A stretch of 44,242 bases of DNA from NCBI GenBank assembly GCA_038117205.1, contig JAYOFL010000026.1, forward strand, positions 1-44,242, in the 5' to 3' direction. The stretch comes from JAQBZY01 sp038117205 (GTDB lineage Bacteria > Pseudomonadota > Alphaproteobacteria > Rhodospirillales > Casp-alpha2). The position numbers and the translations under genes were made by a program. The notes under the pieces were generated by a model, which had not been told where the DNA came from, searched no databases, and was given only the letters and a program-made list of their open reading frames with translations. Shown one piece after another: positions 27,421-36,060 of this stretch (within the stretch, counting starts at the first letter, position 1; every line of letters starts with the position of its first letter).

Positions 27421-28656
27421 TTATTCGGCGGGTTGCGGTGCCGGAACCTGGTCCTTGATCGGCCAGTGCACGATGGCGGCGGCGACGCCGAGCGCGACAC
27501 CGGCCCACCAGACGGGCATGTAGGAGCCGGTGGTGTCGTAGAAGTAACCGCCGAGCCAGACGCCCAGGAAGCTGCCGATCTGGTGGCTGAAGAAGACGAT
27601 ACCGAACAGCGTTCCCATGTAGCGGATGCCGAACATCTGCGCCACGAGGCCGGACGTGAGCGGCACCGTGGAAAGCCACAACAGGCCCAGCGACGCCGAG
27701 AACGCGATCACCGACACGGTCGACACCGGCACCATGATGAAGACCAGGAAGACCAGCGAACGCAGCAGATAGAGGCCGGCCAGCAGGCTTTTCTTGCGGT
27801 GCTTGCCGCCGAGCACGCCGGCGAGGTAGCTGCCGAGCACGTTGAAGACGCCGATCAGCGCCAGCGCCCAGGCGCCCCATTCCGGTGCCATGCCGATATC
27901 GGTGAGATACGCCGGCAGGTGCACGCCGACGAAGGCGACGTGGAAGCCGCAGACGAAGAAGCCGATGGTGAGCAACCAGTAGCCCTGATGCCGGGCGGCG
28001 GCGGCGAGCGCCCCGGACAACCCCGGATCGTCCTCGATGACCGTCTTCGCCGCGCCCCTGATGTCCGGCTTGCCGGCGAGCGGATACCCGCAGAAGAAAA
28101 TGACGAAGCTGCCCGCGCCGAGCAGGAGTAGCGCCGGCAGCCAGGCCATGCCGGCGGACAGCATGCCCTGGCCGATCGGCACGATGATGAACTGGCCGGC
28201 GGCACCCGCCGCCGTGATGATGCCGAGCCCCCAGCTCCGCTTTTCGGCCGGCATGGCCCGGGCGACGGCACCCAGCACGACGCCCAAACCGCCGCAGGCC
28301 TGCGCCATGCCGATCAGCAGGCCGGCGCTGACGTAGAATCCCGCCGGCGACGTCGAATAGGCCATGAAGTAGATGCCGATTCCGTAGAGGATACCGCCCG
28401 CCGCGATGACGCGGCCGGCGCCCCACTTTTCGGCGACGGCGCTGGCGAACGGCTGCACGGCGCCCCAGAGCAGGTTCTGGATCGCCAAGGCCATGGCGAA
28501 AATCTCGCGGCCCCAACCGAGGTCCAGGCTCATCGGCTTCAGGAACAAGCCGAAGCTGGCCCGGATGCCGAACACCATGAGCACGACCAGCGCGCCCGCG
28601 ACAAGGACCACCATCGGCGTCCGCCAGGACACCCGTGCTTCTACGGAGCCGGTCAT
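27421..28656 (-). CDS. MFS transporter
   Basis: Twelve-helix major facilitator (411 residues) of the oxalate/formate-antiporter or monocarboxylate-transporter-like group, judged from GIRASFGLFLKPMSLDLGWGREIFAMALAIQNL in TM1-TM2 and the general pattern. Such proteins often move small carboxylates, and its position just upstream of glcDEF on the same strand (116-nt gap) makes a hydroxyacid such as glycolate or lactate a reasonable guess, not a demonstration. The start ATG 28656 has GAGGTG upstream; the GTG at 28665 would overlap that site. Confidence 0.85.
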   Translation of the reverse strand: MTGSVEARVSWRTPMVVLVAGALVVLMVFGIRASFGLFLKPMSLDLGWGREIFAMALAIQNLLWGAVQPFASAVAEKWGAGRVIAAGGILYGIGIYFMAYSTSPAGFYVSAGLLIGMAQACGGLGVVLGAVARAMPAEKRSWGLGIITAAGAAGQFIIVPIGQGMLSAGMAWLPALLLLGAGSFVIFFCGYPLAGKPDIRGAAKTVIEDDPGLSGALAAAARHQGYWLLTIGFFVCGFHVAFVGVHLPAYLTDIGMAPEWGAWALALIGVFNVLGSYLAGVLGGKHRKKSLLAGLYLLRSLVFLVFIMVPVSTVSVIAFSASLGLLWLSTVPLTSGLVAQMFGIRYMGTLFGIVFFSHQIGSFLGVWLGGYFYDTTGSYMPVWWAGVALGVAAAIVHWPIKDQVPAPQPAE

Positions 28657-28815
28657 GCAATTCACCTCGGGTATGGGCTTTTAAAGGGTACGCCCGTCGC
28701 GTCCCCTGTTGCGCTCAGAATAAGTTGAACGGTTGGACCGAGCAATGCCAGAAGGCCGCCGTTTTATACCACCGGTTCACAGCTTTTATGCCGCGCCGCC
28801 CAGGCGTTCCCGCAA

Positions 28816-28843
28816 ACGAAAACCGCGCCCTTGCGGGGCGCGG
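28816..28843 (-). terminator. Rho-independent terminator of rpmJ
   Basis: On the minus strand CCGCGCCCC, GCAA loop, GGGCGCGG (28823-28842) is followed by TTTTCGTTT. It lies about 43 nt past the rpmJ stop and makes rpmJ a single-gene transcript. Confidence 0.85.
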
Positions 28844-28885
28844 CGTGATCGTCGCGACGGTCGGCCCTCGGGCGGACCGGTATTC

Positions 28886-29011
28886 TCAGCCCTGGCGGGC
28901 CTTGAAGCGCGGATTCTTCTTGTTGATGACGTAAACGCGACCCTTGCGGCGGACCGTCCGGCAGCCCTTCTCGCGCAACTTGGCCGACTTCAGCGAGTTT
29001 CTGATCTTCAT
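28886..29011 (-). CDS. rpmJ: Ribosomal protein L36 (bL36)
   Basis: 41-residue ribosomal protein of the large subunit. MKIRNSLKSAKLREKGCRTVRRKGRVYVINK and the ending NPRFKARQG match the alphaproteobacterial long form, which has one Cys and lacks the CxxC-type zinc site of the 37-residue form. No other ribosomal genes are near, as is usual for this form. It has its own promoter, leader hairpin and terminator. No clear Shine-Dalgarno stands before the ATG. Confidence 0.95.
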   Translation of the reverse strand: MKIRNSLKSAKLREKGCRTVRRKGRVYVINKKNPRFKARQG

Positions 29012-29026
29012 GACGCGGTCCACGGC

Positions 29027-29052
29027 AAAAAATTGGGCGCCCCGAAGGGCGC
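29027..29052 (-). promoter_or_regulatory. Terminator-like hairpin in the rpmJ leader
   Basis: Minus strand: GCGCCC TTCG GGGCGC (29052-29037), then CCAA and six Ts (29032-29027), ending 15 nt before the rpmJ start codon. It has a stable UUCG-type tetraloop and a U tract. There is no minus-strand gene upstream for it to end, so it probably acts on rpmJ itself as an attenuator, or only stabilises the 5' end. Confidence 0.65.
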
Positions 29053-29062
29053 GAGCGGCGGG

Positions 29063-29091
29063 AACATAGGGGCCTCGGCCGGGCCTGTCAA
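29063..29091 (-). promoter_or_regulatory. Sigma-70-type promoter of rpmJ
   Basis: Minus strand: perfect TTGACA (29091-29086), exactly 17 bases, then TATGTT (29068-29063). Transcription would start near 29056, a few bases before the leader hairpin, giving a leader of about 45 nt. Confidence 0.75.
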
Positions 29092-29171
29092 CGGCGAAAG
29101 GCAGATTTCCGACGCCCTTGCCGGGACGCGTCATGCGGGTATGCTCGCCCCCTGTCCGGAGTATCCCCCCG

Positions 29172-30080
29172 ATGTCGAGCCCCGACGCCGAAACGCCCGG
29201 AAAACCGGCGGAAAAGAACAATCTCCGGGGAATCCTCTGGATGCTCCTGGCGACGCTCTGCCTCGCCGGCATGCACACCACCATCCATCATGTCGCGACG
29301 AACGTCCATCCGTTCATCATCACCTTTTTCCGGCTGCTGTTCGGATTGATCGCCGTCGTGCCGTTCTTCGTCCGCCAGGGGCTGGCACCGCTGCGCACGA
29401 AGCGGCTCGGCATGCTGACGCTTCGCGGCGTTCTCAACGTCGGCGCCATGCTGTGCTACTTCACCGCGCTCAGCCTGGCGCCCATCGCCGACGTGACGGC
29501 GCTGTCGTTCACCGCGCCCCTGTTCGCGACGCTGCTCGCCATGGCGTTCTTCGGCGAGCGGGTCGGCTGGCGGCGCTGGGCCGCCATCGCCGTCGGCTTC
29601 GCCGGCACGCTCATCGTACTTCGACCGGGATTCGCCGAAATCACTCTCGGCTACGGGCTGGTGCTGCTTTCCGCCGTCTTCTGGGGCTCGTGCGTCATCG
29701 TCGTCAAAAGCCTCGGCCGCACCGAGAGCGCCGTCACCATCACAACCTACATGTCGCTGGTGATGGCGCCCCTGGCCCTGATCCCGGCGTCGTTCGTCTG
29801 GGTCACGCCGGGCCTGACCGATTTCCTGTGGCTGGCGTTCCTCGGCACGCTCGGTGGTTGCGGGCAGCCCGCCGTGTCGCAGGCGCTCCGCCTCGCCGAT
29901 ACGCATGCCGCCATGCCGGTCGATTTCATCCGCCTGCTGTGGGTGTCGATCGCCGGGTACGTCATCTTCGGCAAGGTGCCGGACGTCTTCGTCTGGGTCG
30001 GCGGTGCCGTCATTTTTGCCAGCACGGCCTACATCACCGTGCGCGAGCGGGCGAAGCACCGCGCCGAGAACCGGACGTGA
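29172..30080 (+). CDS. EamA/DMT-family permease
   Basis: Drug/metabolite-superfamily inner-membrane transporter, 302 residues, ten predicted helices as two EamA repeats (first ending near FAGTLIVLRPGF, second near VIFASTAYITVRERAK). Such proteins export amino acids, nucleosides or other metabolites; the substrate is not readable. ATG 29172 is preceded by GGAG at a long spacing; the upstream frame from 29118 runs through the rpmJ promoter region. The aminotransferase gene follows at 30127 on the same strand. Confidence 0.85.
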   Translation: MSSPDAETPGKPAEKNNLRGILWMLLATLCLAGMHTTIHHVATNVHPFIITFFRLLFGLIAVVPFFVRQGLAPLRTKRLGMLTLRGVLNVGAMLCYFTALSLAPIADVTALSFTAPLFATLLAMAFFGERVGWRRWAAIAVGFAGTLIVLRPGFAEITLGYGLVLLSAVFWGSCVIVVKSLGRTESAVTITTYMSLVMAPLALIPASFVWVTPGLTDFLWLAFLGTLGGCGQPAVSQALRLADTHAAMPVDFIRLLWVSIAGYVIFGKVPDVFVWVGGAVIFASTAYITVRERAKHRAENRT

Positions 30081-30126
30081 AGCGGGTAGCATTGCCCGCC
30101 CGCCCGAAAACGCACTAGGCTCCGGC

Positions 30127-31278
30127 ATGGACACCGTCTCTCCCCTCGCCTGCCAACGCGCTTTGTTCGATCTGCCGGCGGACGTTGCCTATCTGAACGC
30201 GGCGTCGAAATCCATCGTGCCGCTCGCCGCCGCCGAGGCGGGCCGCGCCGGCGTCGACAGAAAAGCCCGGCCCTGGGAAATCGACGAGCCCGGCCGCTAT
30301 GTCGAAGCCGACGAAGCGCGCGCGCTGTTCGCCGGCCTGATCGGGGCCTCGGCCGCCGACATCGCGATCCAGCCGTCCGCCGCCTACGGTATCGCCACGG
30401 CGGCGCAGAACCTGCCGCTCGCGTCCGGCAAGGATATCCTCGTCATCGAGGGACAGTTCCCGTCCAATTTCTATGCTTGGCGCAACCTCGCGACGGCGAC
30501 CGGAAATTCCATCCGCGTCGTGCCGAAGCCGACCGACGGCGACTGGACGCCGGGGGTGCTCGCCAAGCTCGACGGCACCGTCGGCATCGCCGCCCTGCCG
30601 CCCTGTCACTGGAGCGAAGGCACGCTCCTCGATCTCGAGCCCGTGGCGGCGCGCTGCCGCGAGGTCGGCGCCGCCTTCGTCGTCGACGCGACGCAATGGG
30701 CCGGTGTCATACCCATGGACGTCCGGGCGCTCGGCGTCGATTTCCTGGTCTGCGCCGCCTACAAATGGCTACTGGGTCCGTATCGTCTTTCCTTCATGTA
30801 CGCGGCGCCGCACCGTCAGGACGGCCGGCCCCTGGAAGAGCACCTCTTCAACCACGACGGCGCCGCCGCCATCGAGACCGGCAGCGGCTATGCCGACGCC
30901 TTCACGCCCGGCGCCACCCGCTACGACAGCGGGGAGTATTTGGATCTGATGGCGATCCCGATGATCGTCGCCAGCCTGCGCCTGGTCGCCGAATGGCGGC
31001 CCGGCCGCATCGCCGACTACATCCGGCCGATCACCGAACGGATCGTCGCGGGCGCGGCGGAAATGGGCCTGACCGTCGGCGACGCCGCGCACCGGGCGCC
31101 GCATATCGCCGCCATCCGGCGGACCGGAGGATTCCCGTCCGACATCCTGGCGCGCCTCGCGCGGGACGGCGTTTATGTCAGCGCCAGGGGCGGCGGGCTG
31201 CGGGTCAGTCCCTATCTCTACAACGACCTCGACGACGCCGAACGGCTGCTCGCCGCACTGCGTCAACACCTGTCATAG
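30127..31278 (+). CDS. Class V aminotransferase-fold PLP enzyme
   Basis: PLP-dependent fold-type I protein, 383 residues. The cofactor-binding DATQWAG (Asp for the pyridine nitrogen) is near residue 198 and the Schiff-base Lys is in CAAYKWLLGPY near 220. Class V members include cysteine desulfurases, kynureninase and selenocysteine lyase; sequence alone does not decide. The ATG at 30127 gives a typical LFDLPADVAYLNAAS start. It is 46 nt downstream of the EamA permease, so a metabolite-processing and export pair is possible. Confidence 0.83.
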   Translation: MDTVSPLACQRALFDLPADVAYLNAASKSIVPLAAAEAGRAGVDRKARPWEIDEPGRYVEADEARALFAGLIGASAADIAIQPSAAYGIATAAQNLPLASGKDILVIEGQFPSNFYAWRNLATATGNSIRVVPKPTDGDWTPGVLAKLDGTVGIAALPPCHWSEGTLLDLEPVAARCREVGAAFVVDATQWAGVIPMDVRALGVDFLVCAAYKWLLGPYRLSFMYAAPHRQDGRPLEEHLFNHDGAAAIETGSGYADAFTPGATRYDSGEYLDLMAIPMIVASLRLVAEWRPGRIADYIRPITERIVAGAAEMGLTVGDAAHRAPHIAAIRRTGGFPSDILARLARDGVYVSARGGGLRVSPYLYNDLDDAERLLAALRQHLS

Positions 31279-31319
31279 CTTATTGAATAATATCGTTTTT
31301 CTTTCTTGCCGTTAACCTT

Positions 31320-31335
31320 TGTGACACCTGTCACA
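31320..31335. promoter_or_regulatory. CRP/FNR-family operator-like palindrome
   Basis: TGTGACACCTGTCACA: a perfect 7+2+7 inverted repeat that also matches the CRP consensus TGTGA-N6-TCACA exactly. It lies 41 bases after the aminotransferase stop and 163 bases before the next start, inside a 220-bp intergenic region that also holds a hairpin at 31373-31402 (ATTCGG/CCGAAT arms). Confidence 0.65.
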
Positions 31336-31498
31336 GACAGTTTCCGACCGGTTTGTTAAAGAAGGGAAGACGATTCGGAACGCCTGCGGCGCCCGAATCC
31401 ACGAAACGGCAAACCGTCGGAAACGGCGGGGCGCAAAACCACCGGCCTAAACCCGATCCCGGGCACGGCAGCGGAGTTACCGAACGGAGACGGGAAAC

Positions 31499-31987
31499 AT
31501 GAACGGATTGCGCGATTTGTTTTACGCCAAACGCTGGTTTCTGATCAGTCTGACGACGGCGATCCTGATTCCGGCGCTCGTCCTTCTGGTGCTGACCCGG
31601 TTCGCCAAGGAGTTGAGCGAAACGGAAGCCCTCGAAGTCGCCGCCATCGCCGTGAAGAATTACGTCGACGAGAACCCGCCGCGTCAGGGCTGGCGGGCGA
31701 CCGACATTCAAATACTGCCGAAGAGAGGGGTCGTCGTCGCCGTGCACGTGCCGATCTTCGAGCACGCGAAGGTCATCAGCCGCCGCAACGACCGGATCAA
31801 GTATTCCTACATGAAGCTCGCCTGCCCGCCCCGCGATGCGTGGGTCTACGACTGGCTGGGCGAGAAGAACCAGATCTGGATCAACCTGCACCACCACGGC
31901 GAAACGCTGATCCAGGCACCCTGCCCCGCGTCGATGCGGAAGGGCTACCTGTCGAGCGCAGCCAACAGCAGGTCCTCGACCGTCTGA
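31499..31987 (+). CDS. Single-pass membrane protein of unknown function
   Basis: 162 residues: a basic N-terminus (RDLFYAKRW), one membrane helix (about residues 14-32), then a soluble, probably periplasmic domain with two Cys in CPPRDAWVYDW and APCPAS. I recognise no family. An upstream GGAGACGGG is a fair ribosome site. Its last 43 bases overlap the end of the convergent TPR-glycosyltransferase gene. It lies downstream of a CRP-type palindrome. Confidence 0.65.
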   Translation: MNGLRDLFYAKRWFLISLTTAILIPALVLLVLTRFAKELSETEALEVAAIAVKNYVDENPPRQGWRATDIQILPKRGVVVAVHVPIFEHAKVISRRNDRIKYSYMKLACPPRDAWVYDWLGEKNQIWINLHHHGETLIQAPCPASMRKGYLSSAANSRSSTV

Positions 31988-33582
31988 ACCGGCGCCGACC
32001 AATCGCCGGCAATCGCTTGCCGGATGAGCCGGTGCACCGGATACCAGGGTGTCTTGTCGCCGTCCGCCCCCCAACGCCAATCCGGCACCCGCGCCAGCAG
32101 CAGCCAGGCGGGCACGCCCATGGCGCCGGCCAGATGCAGCACCGCCGTGTCGACGCCGATCACCAGATCGAGACCGGCCAGGAGGCGCCGCGTCGCCGCG
32201 AAGTCGGTCAGCTCCGCCGTCGCGTCGGCGATATGATCGGCAAGCCCGGCAGCGCGGATTTCCTCCCCGCCCCCCAATTGCAGTGAGTGGAACTCGACGC
32301 CCGGCGTCCGTGCGAGCGGCGCCAGCAGGGAAAGCGGTATCGAGCGTTCGCTGTCCAGCCGTTGCGACGGATTGCCGCGCCAGACGAGACCGATGCGCCG
32401 GGGCATCGCCGCCGCCGCGCCGCCGGCGAGATAGGCGGCGTCCGCCGTCGCCATGCCGACGTCCGGCCACAGCAATCCCGGCAGATCGAGGAGGCTCGCC
32501 CCGGCATCGGCCCCGGCATCGGCGGCGAGCGTCTCCGGCGCCGATGCCGTGACCTCGATGTCGGGAAATGCCGACGCCATCAATTCCACGAGCGGCGGCG
32601 GACAGGAAAACGTCACCCGGCCGACGCGCCGGGCGGCGGCCGGCAGATAGCGGGCGAACTGCAGCGTGTCGCCGTAACCCTGTTCGCTGGCGATCAGCAG
32701 ATGGGCCGCGGCGTCCGGTTCGCCCCGCCACTTCGCCACTTGGACAAGCGGATCGGAAACCGCGCCCTGCCGGCGCCAGCGCCAGGCGTAATCCCGCAGG
32801 CCATCTTCCCAACGCTCCATCAGCAAAAGTGTCAGGGCCCGGTTCCACCGGACTTCGGCATGTTCGGGCGCCAACGCCAAGGCGGCGTCGTAGTCCGCCA
32901 GCGCGTCCGCAAGCCGGCCCTGGGCGCGGAGCGTATTGGCCCGGTTGAAACGTGCCTCCATGAACGTCGGCGCCAGCTCGACCGCGCGTGAGAACAGGTG
33001 CAACGCTCCGTCGAGGTCGCCCGTATCCGTCACGGCATTGCCGAGATCGTTGACGATGTCGGCCCGCTCCGGCTCCAGCGCCAATGCACGCCGCAAACAC
33101 TCAGCCGCACGGGCCGCGTCGCCGGCCCGCCGCCATGCCCGCCCGGCCTCGTAGGCAAAGACCGAAAGATCGGGACGAAGTTCCGCCGCCTTTTCGAATG
33201 TCTCGGCGGCCGACGCGTGATCGCCCAAACGTCCGAGGGCGCCGCCGAGATTGCCGAGCGCCTCCAGATAATCGGGCTTCAATTCCAGCGCCCGCACGTA
33301 GCTGGCTTCCGCCGCCATCCATTGTCCGGCCGCCGCCAGCGCATTGCCGAGATTGTTGTGCAAGGCCGGCTCGTCCGGATGGTCGCGGCAGGCCCGTTCG
33401 AGTATGTCGACGGCGCCGGCGGTATCGCCGGACGCCCGCAAGGCGGCGCCGAGCCCGCCCAACGCCCCGACATCGCCCGGCACCGCGGCCAGAAGCTCGC
33501 GATAGAGCGCGATGGCGTCGGCGAGCCGGCCTTCGCGGTGATGAACGTGCGCGGCGTTCAACAGTTCGGCGGGGTTTTGCAT
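31945..33582 (-). CDS. TPR-repeat protein with C-terminal GT-B glycosyltransferase-like domain
   Basis: 545 residues. About residues 1-275 are seven to eight TPR units (e.g. PALHNNLGNALAAAGQWMAA, LEALGNLGGALGRLGDHASA). About 290-545 form a heptosyltransferase/GT9-like domain: LLIASEQGYGDTLQFARYL, IGLVWRGNPSQ, and the donor-site DLVIGVDTAVLHLAGAMGVPAW. This fusion is common in alphaproteobacteria and resembles O-GlcNAc-transferase-type layouts, so it may glycosylate proteins or surface polysaccharide. ATG 33582 begins the first TPR; the open frame before it is not coding-like. Confidence 0.85.
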   Translation of the reverse strand: MQNPAELLNAAHVHHREGRLADAIALYRELLAAVPGDVGALGGLGAALRASGDTAGAVDILERACRDHPDEPALHNNLGNALAAAGQWMAAEASYVRALELKPDYLEALGNLGGALGRLGDHASAAETFEKAAELRPDLSVFAYEAGRAWRRAGDAARAAECLRRALALEPERADIVNDLGNAVTDTGDLDGALHLFSRAVELAPTFMEARFNRANTLRAQGRLADALADYDAALALAPEHAEVRWNRALTLLLMERWEDGLRDYAWRWRRQGAVSDPLVQVAKWRGEPDAAAHLLIASEQGYGDTLQFARYLPAAARRVGRVTFSCPPPLVELMASAFPDIEVTASAPETLAADAGADAGASLLDLPGLLWPDVGMATADAAYLAGGAAAAMPRRIGLVWRGNPSQRLDSERSIPLSLLAPLARTPGVEFHSLQLGGGEEIRAAGLADHIADATAELTDFAATRRLLAGLDLVIGVDTAVLHLAGAMGVPAWLLLARVPDWRWGADGDKTPWYPVHRLIRQAIAGDWSAPVQTVEDLLLAALDR

Positions 33583-33664
33583 GTTTGATTCCGTCCGCTC
33601 GGGCCTGCAATCATACCGCCTCGGCCAACGGCTGGCGACCGCCCCCTGTCCAGGAGTACCCCGC

Positions 33665-34681
33665 ATGCGCGCCATGATTCTCAAGACACCGACCGGTCCC
33701 GACGGACTTGTCCTCGCCGAACGGCCGGTGCCGGAGCCGGGTCCCGGCGAGGTCCTGGTCCGGATGCTGGCGGCGTCTCTCAATTACCGCGATACCTTGA
33801 TCCTGAAGGGCGGCTACCGCAGCCGGCAGAAGCCGTCGGACCTGGTGCCGCTTTCAGACGGCGCCGGCGAGGTCGCCTCGGTCGGCGCGGGCGTCGCGGA
33901 CTTCAAGGAAGGCGACCGGGTGACGTCGTGCTTCTTCCAGGATTGGCCGGCCGGCGAGGCCAGCGAACGGGCGATGGATAGCGACACCGGCCGCGCCGTC
34001 GACGGCGTCTTGCAGGAATACCGCGTGTTCCGCCAGGGCGGACTGGTCAAGACGCCCTCGCACCTGAGCGACGTCGAGGCGGCGACGCTGCCCTGCGCCG
34101 CACTGACGGCCTGGAGCGCCGTGGTCAAGCACGGCCGCGTGCAGCCGGGTGATTCCGTGCTGACGCAGGGCACCGGCGGCGTGTCGCTGTTCGCGCTGCA
34201 GTTCGCGCATATGGCCGGCGCGCGCGTGACCGTCACGTCGTTCTCCGACGACAAGCTGGCGCGGGCCGCCGACCTCGGCGCCCGCAACGGCATCAACTAC
34301 GGCAAGGACAAGGACTGGGGAACGACGGCGAAGTCGCTTGCCGGCGGAGACGGCGTCGACAACGTCATCGAGCTCGGCGGGACGGAGACCATGAAGCAGT
34401 CGCTGATCGCGGTCCGGCCGGGCGGCACGCTCAGCCTGATCGGCGTGCTGAGCGGCGCCACCACGGGCAACGTCCTTCTGCCGTTCATCATCAGCCGCGA
34501 CGTCCGCCTGCAGGGCGTCACCGTCGGCTCGACCGCCGACATGGCCGCCATGTGCCGGGCCATCGAGACGGCCGCCCTCAAACCGGTGATCGACAGGGTC
34601 TATCCGCTCGACCGGTCCGCCGACGCCTTCCGGCATCTCGCGTCCGGCGCCCACTTCGGCAAGGTCTGCGTCGAAATCTAG
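33665..34681 (+). CDS. Zinc-independent MDR alcohol dehydrogenase/quinone oxidoreductase-like protein
   Basis: Medium-chain dehydrogenase/reductase, 338 residues: GroES-like N-terminal domain (LNYRDTLILKGGY, LSDGAGEVASVGAGV) and Rossmann domain (TQGTGGVSLFALQFAHMAGA). The Cys and His zinc ligands of classical alcohol dehydrogenases are not in their usual places, so it is probably an NAD(P)H-dependent quinone or enoyl reductase. AGGAG precedes ATG 33665. Its TAG stop overlaps the stop of the convergent histidine kinase in CTAG (34678-34681). Confidence 0.87.
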   Translation: MRAMILKTPTGPDGLVLAERPVPEPGPGEVLVRMLAASLNYRDTLILKGGYRSRQKPSDLVPLSDGAGEVASVGAGVADFKEGDRVTSCFFQDWPAGEASERAMDSDTGRAVDGVLQEYRVFRQGGLVKTPSHLSDVEAATLPCAALTAWSAVVKHGRVQPGDSVLTQGTGGVSLFALQFAHMAGARVTVTSFSDDKLARAADLGARNGINYGKDKDWGTTAKSLAGGDGVDNVIELGGTETMKQSLIAVRPGGTLSLIGVLSGATTGNVLLPFIISRDVRLQGVTVGSTADMAAMCRAIETAALKPVIDRVYPLDRSADAFRHLASGAHFGKVCVEI

Positions 34682-36060
34682 GCGGCCGGCGGCGGGAACC
34701 TGAGCGTCACGACGAGCCCCGGCGCGTTGTCGCCGAGGATCAATTCCGCCCGGTGCATCTTGGCCACCGCGTGCACGAGACTGAGGCCGAGGCCGCTGCC
34801 CGGCGACGAACGGCTGCTTTCCAGGCGGACGAAGCGGTCGAGCACGCGCGCCCTGTCTTCTTCCGGAATGCCGGGGCCGCTGTCGGCGACGCTGAACGTC
34901 ACGGCACCGTCGTCGGCCTTACTCAGAGCCAGCGAAATGCATCCGGCCTTCGGCGTGTACTTGATGGCGTTGTCGAGCAGATTGACGAACGCCTGCGACA
35001 GCAGTTCCGGATTGCCGCGCAACCGGATGTTCGGACGGATGTCGGACGTCAATTCGACCCCCGCTTCCTCGGCCGCCGGCTCGTAGAGGTCGACCAGGTC
35101 CGTCACCCGGGCGCTGAGATCGACCTCGGACAGCGCGTGCCTATCGAGACCGGCTTCCGCCTCGCCGATCAGCAAGAGCGCGTTGAAGGTCTGCAGCAAC
35201 TGGTCGGCGTCCTTGACCGTCGCCGCCAGGACCTGCCGGTACTCTTCGCGCTCCGGATCGGACATCAGGGCGACTTCGAGCCGGCCCCGCAGGCGGTTGA
35301 GCGGACTCCTGAGATCGTGCGCGATGTTGTCGGTGACTTGCCGAAGCCCGAGCATCAGGGCCTCGATCCGGTCCAGCATCTCGTTCAGGTTTCGCGCCAG
35401 CCGGTCCAATTCGTCGTCGGCGCCGCGCACCGGCATCCGGCGTCCGAGGTCGCCGGCCATGATGTCGCGCGCCGTCCGGTTGACCGTCTCGACGCGGCGC
35501 AGCCAATTGCGGCTGAGGATCAATCCGCCGCTGAGACCCAGCACGAGCGCCAACGCGCCGACCCACATCAGCGACAGCCTGAGTCGGCGTTCGAAGCGAA
35601 TCTGGTCCTGCACGTCCTGGCCGACCAAGAGATTGAAGCCGCCGGCCAGCACGATATGGCGCGCCCGCGCCAGATGCGCCGATGGCGACTTGCCGATGTC
35701 GCGGGCATAGACGAATTCGACCCAACCGCCCTCGCGCGTCTCGACGTTCGGCCATTGATCGAGGTTGCCGGCGATCGGCGTCCGCAGCGGATCGGTGAGG
35801 AGATAGAGGCTCATCCTCTGCCCCTGCGAGCGTTCCAGGATGACGTCGCGGAGCCCGAGCAGTCCGGCCTGACGGTAGTGCTCGGCGAGGCCGGTAATCT
35901 CCGCCTCGATGGTTTCCTGGGTCTGCTGCTCGACGAAGACGGCCGTGTTCCAATACAGAAAGCCGAACAGCGCCGTCACGGAAACGACGAACAGCACCGC
36001 ATAGCCGAGCGCCATGCGGAACAGCGAGGTCTGGAGGAGGCGCGTGTTAAACCGGATCAC
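34678..36060 (-). CDS. Sensor histidine kinase (EnvZ/PhoQ-like)
   Basis: Membrane sensor kinase, 460 residues: TM1 (about 16-36), a periplasmic sensor of about 125 residues, TM2 (about 163-183), HAMP, the dimerisation domain with the phospho-acceptor His in DNIAHDLRSPLNRLRGRLE (about 245), and the ATPase domain with NLLDNAIKYTP (N box), DSGPGIP (G1) and GSGLGLSLV (G2). It overlaps the response-regulator gene by 14 bases, so the two are a cognate pair. The signal is unknown; the neighbouring degP hints at envelope stress. Confidence 0.93.
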   Translation of the reverse strand: MIRFNTRLLQTSLFRMALGYAVLFVVSVTALFGFLYWNTAVFVEQQTQETIEAEITGLAEHYRQAGLLGLRDVILERSQGQRMSLYLLTDPLRTPIAGNLDQWPNVETREGGWVEFVYARDIGKSPSAHLARARHIVLAGGFNLLVGQDVQDQIRFERRLRLSLMWVGALALVLGLSGGLILSRNWLRRVETVNRTARDIMAGDLGRRMPVRGADDELDRLARNLNEMLDRIEALMLGLRQVTDNIAHDLRSPLNRLRGRLEVALMSDPEREEYRQVLAATVKDADQLLQTFNALLLIGEAEAGLDRHALSEVDLSARVTDLVDLYEPAAEEAGVELTSDIRPNIRLRGNPELLSQAFVNLLDNAIKYTPKAGCISLALSKADDGAVTFSVADSGPGIPEEDRARVLDRFVRLESSRSSPGSGLGLSLVHAVAKMHRAELILGDNAPGLVVTLRFPPPAA

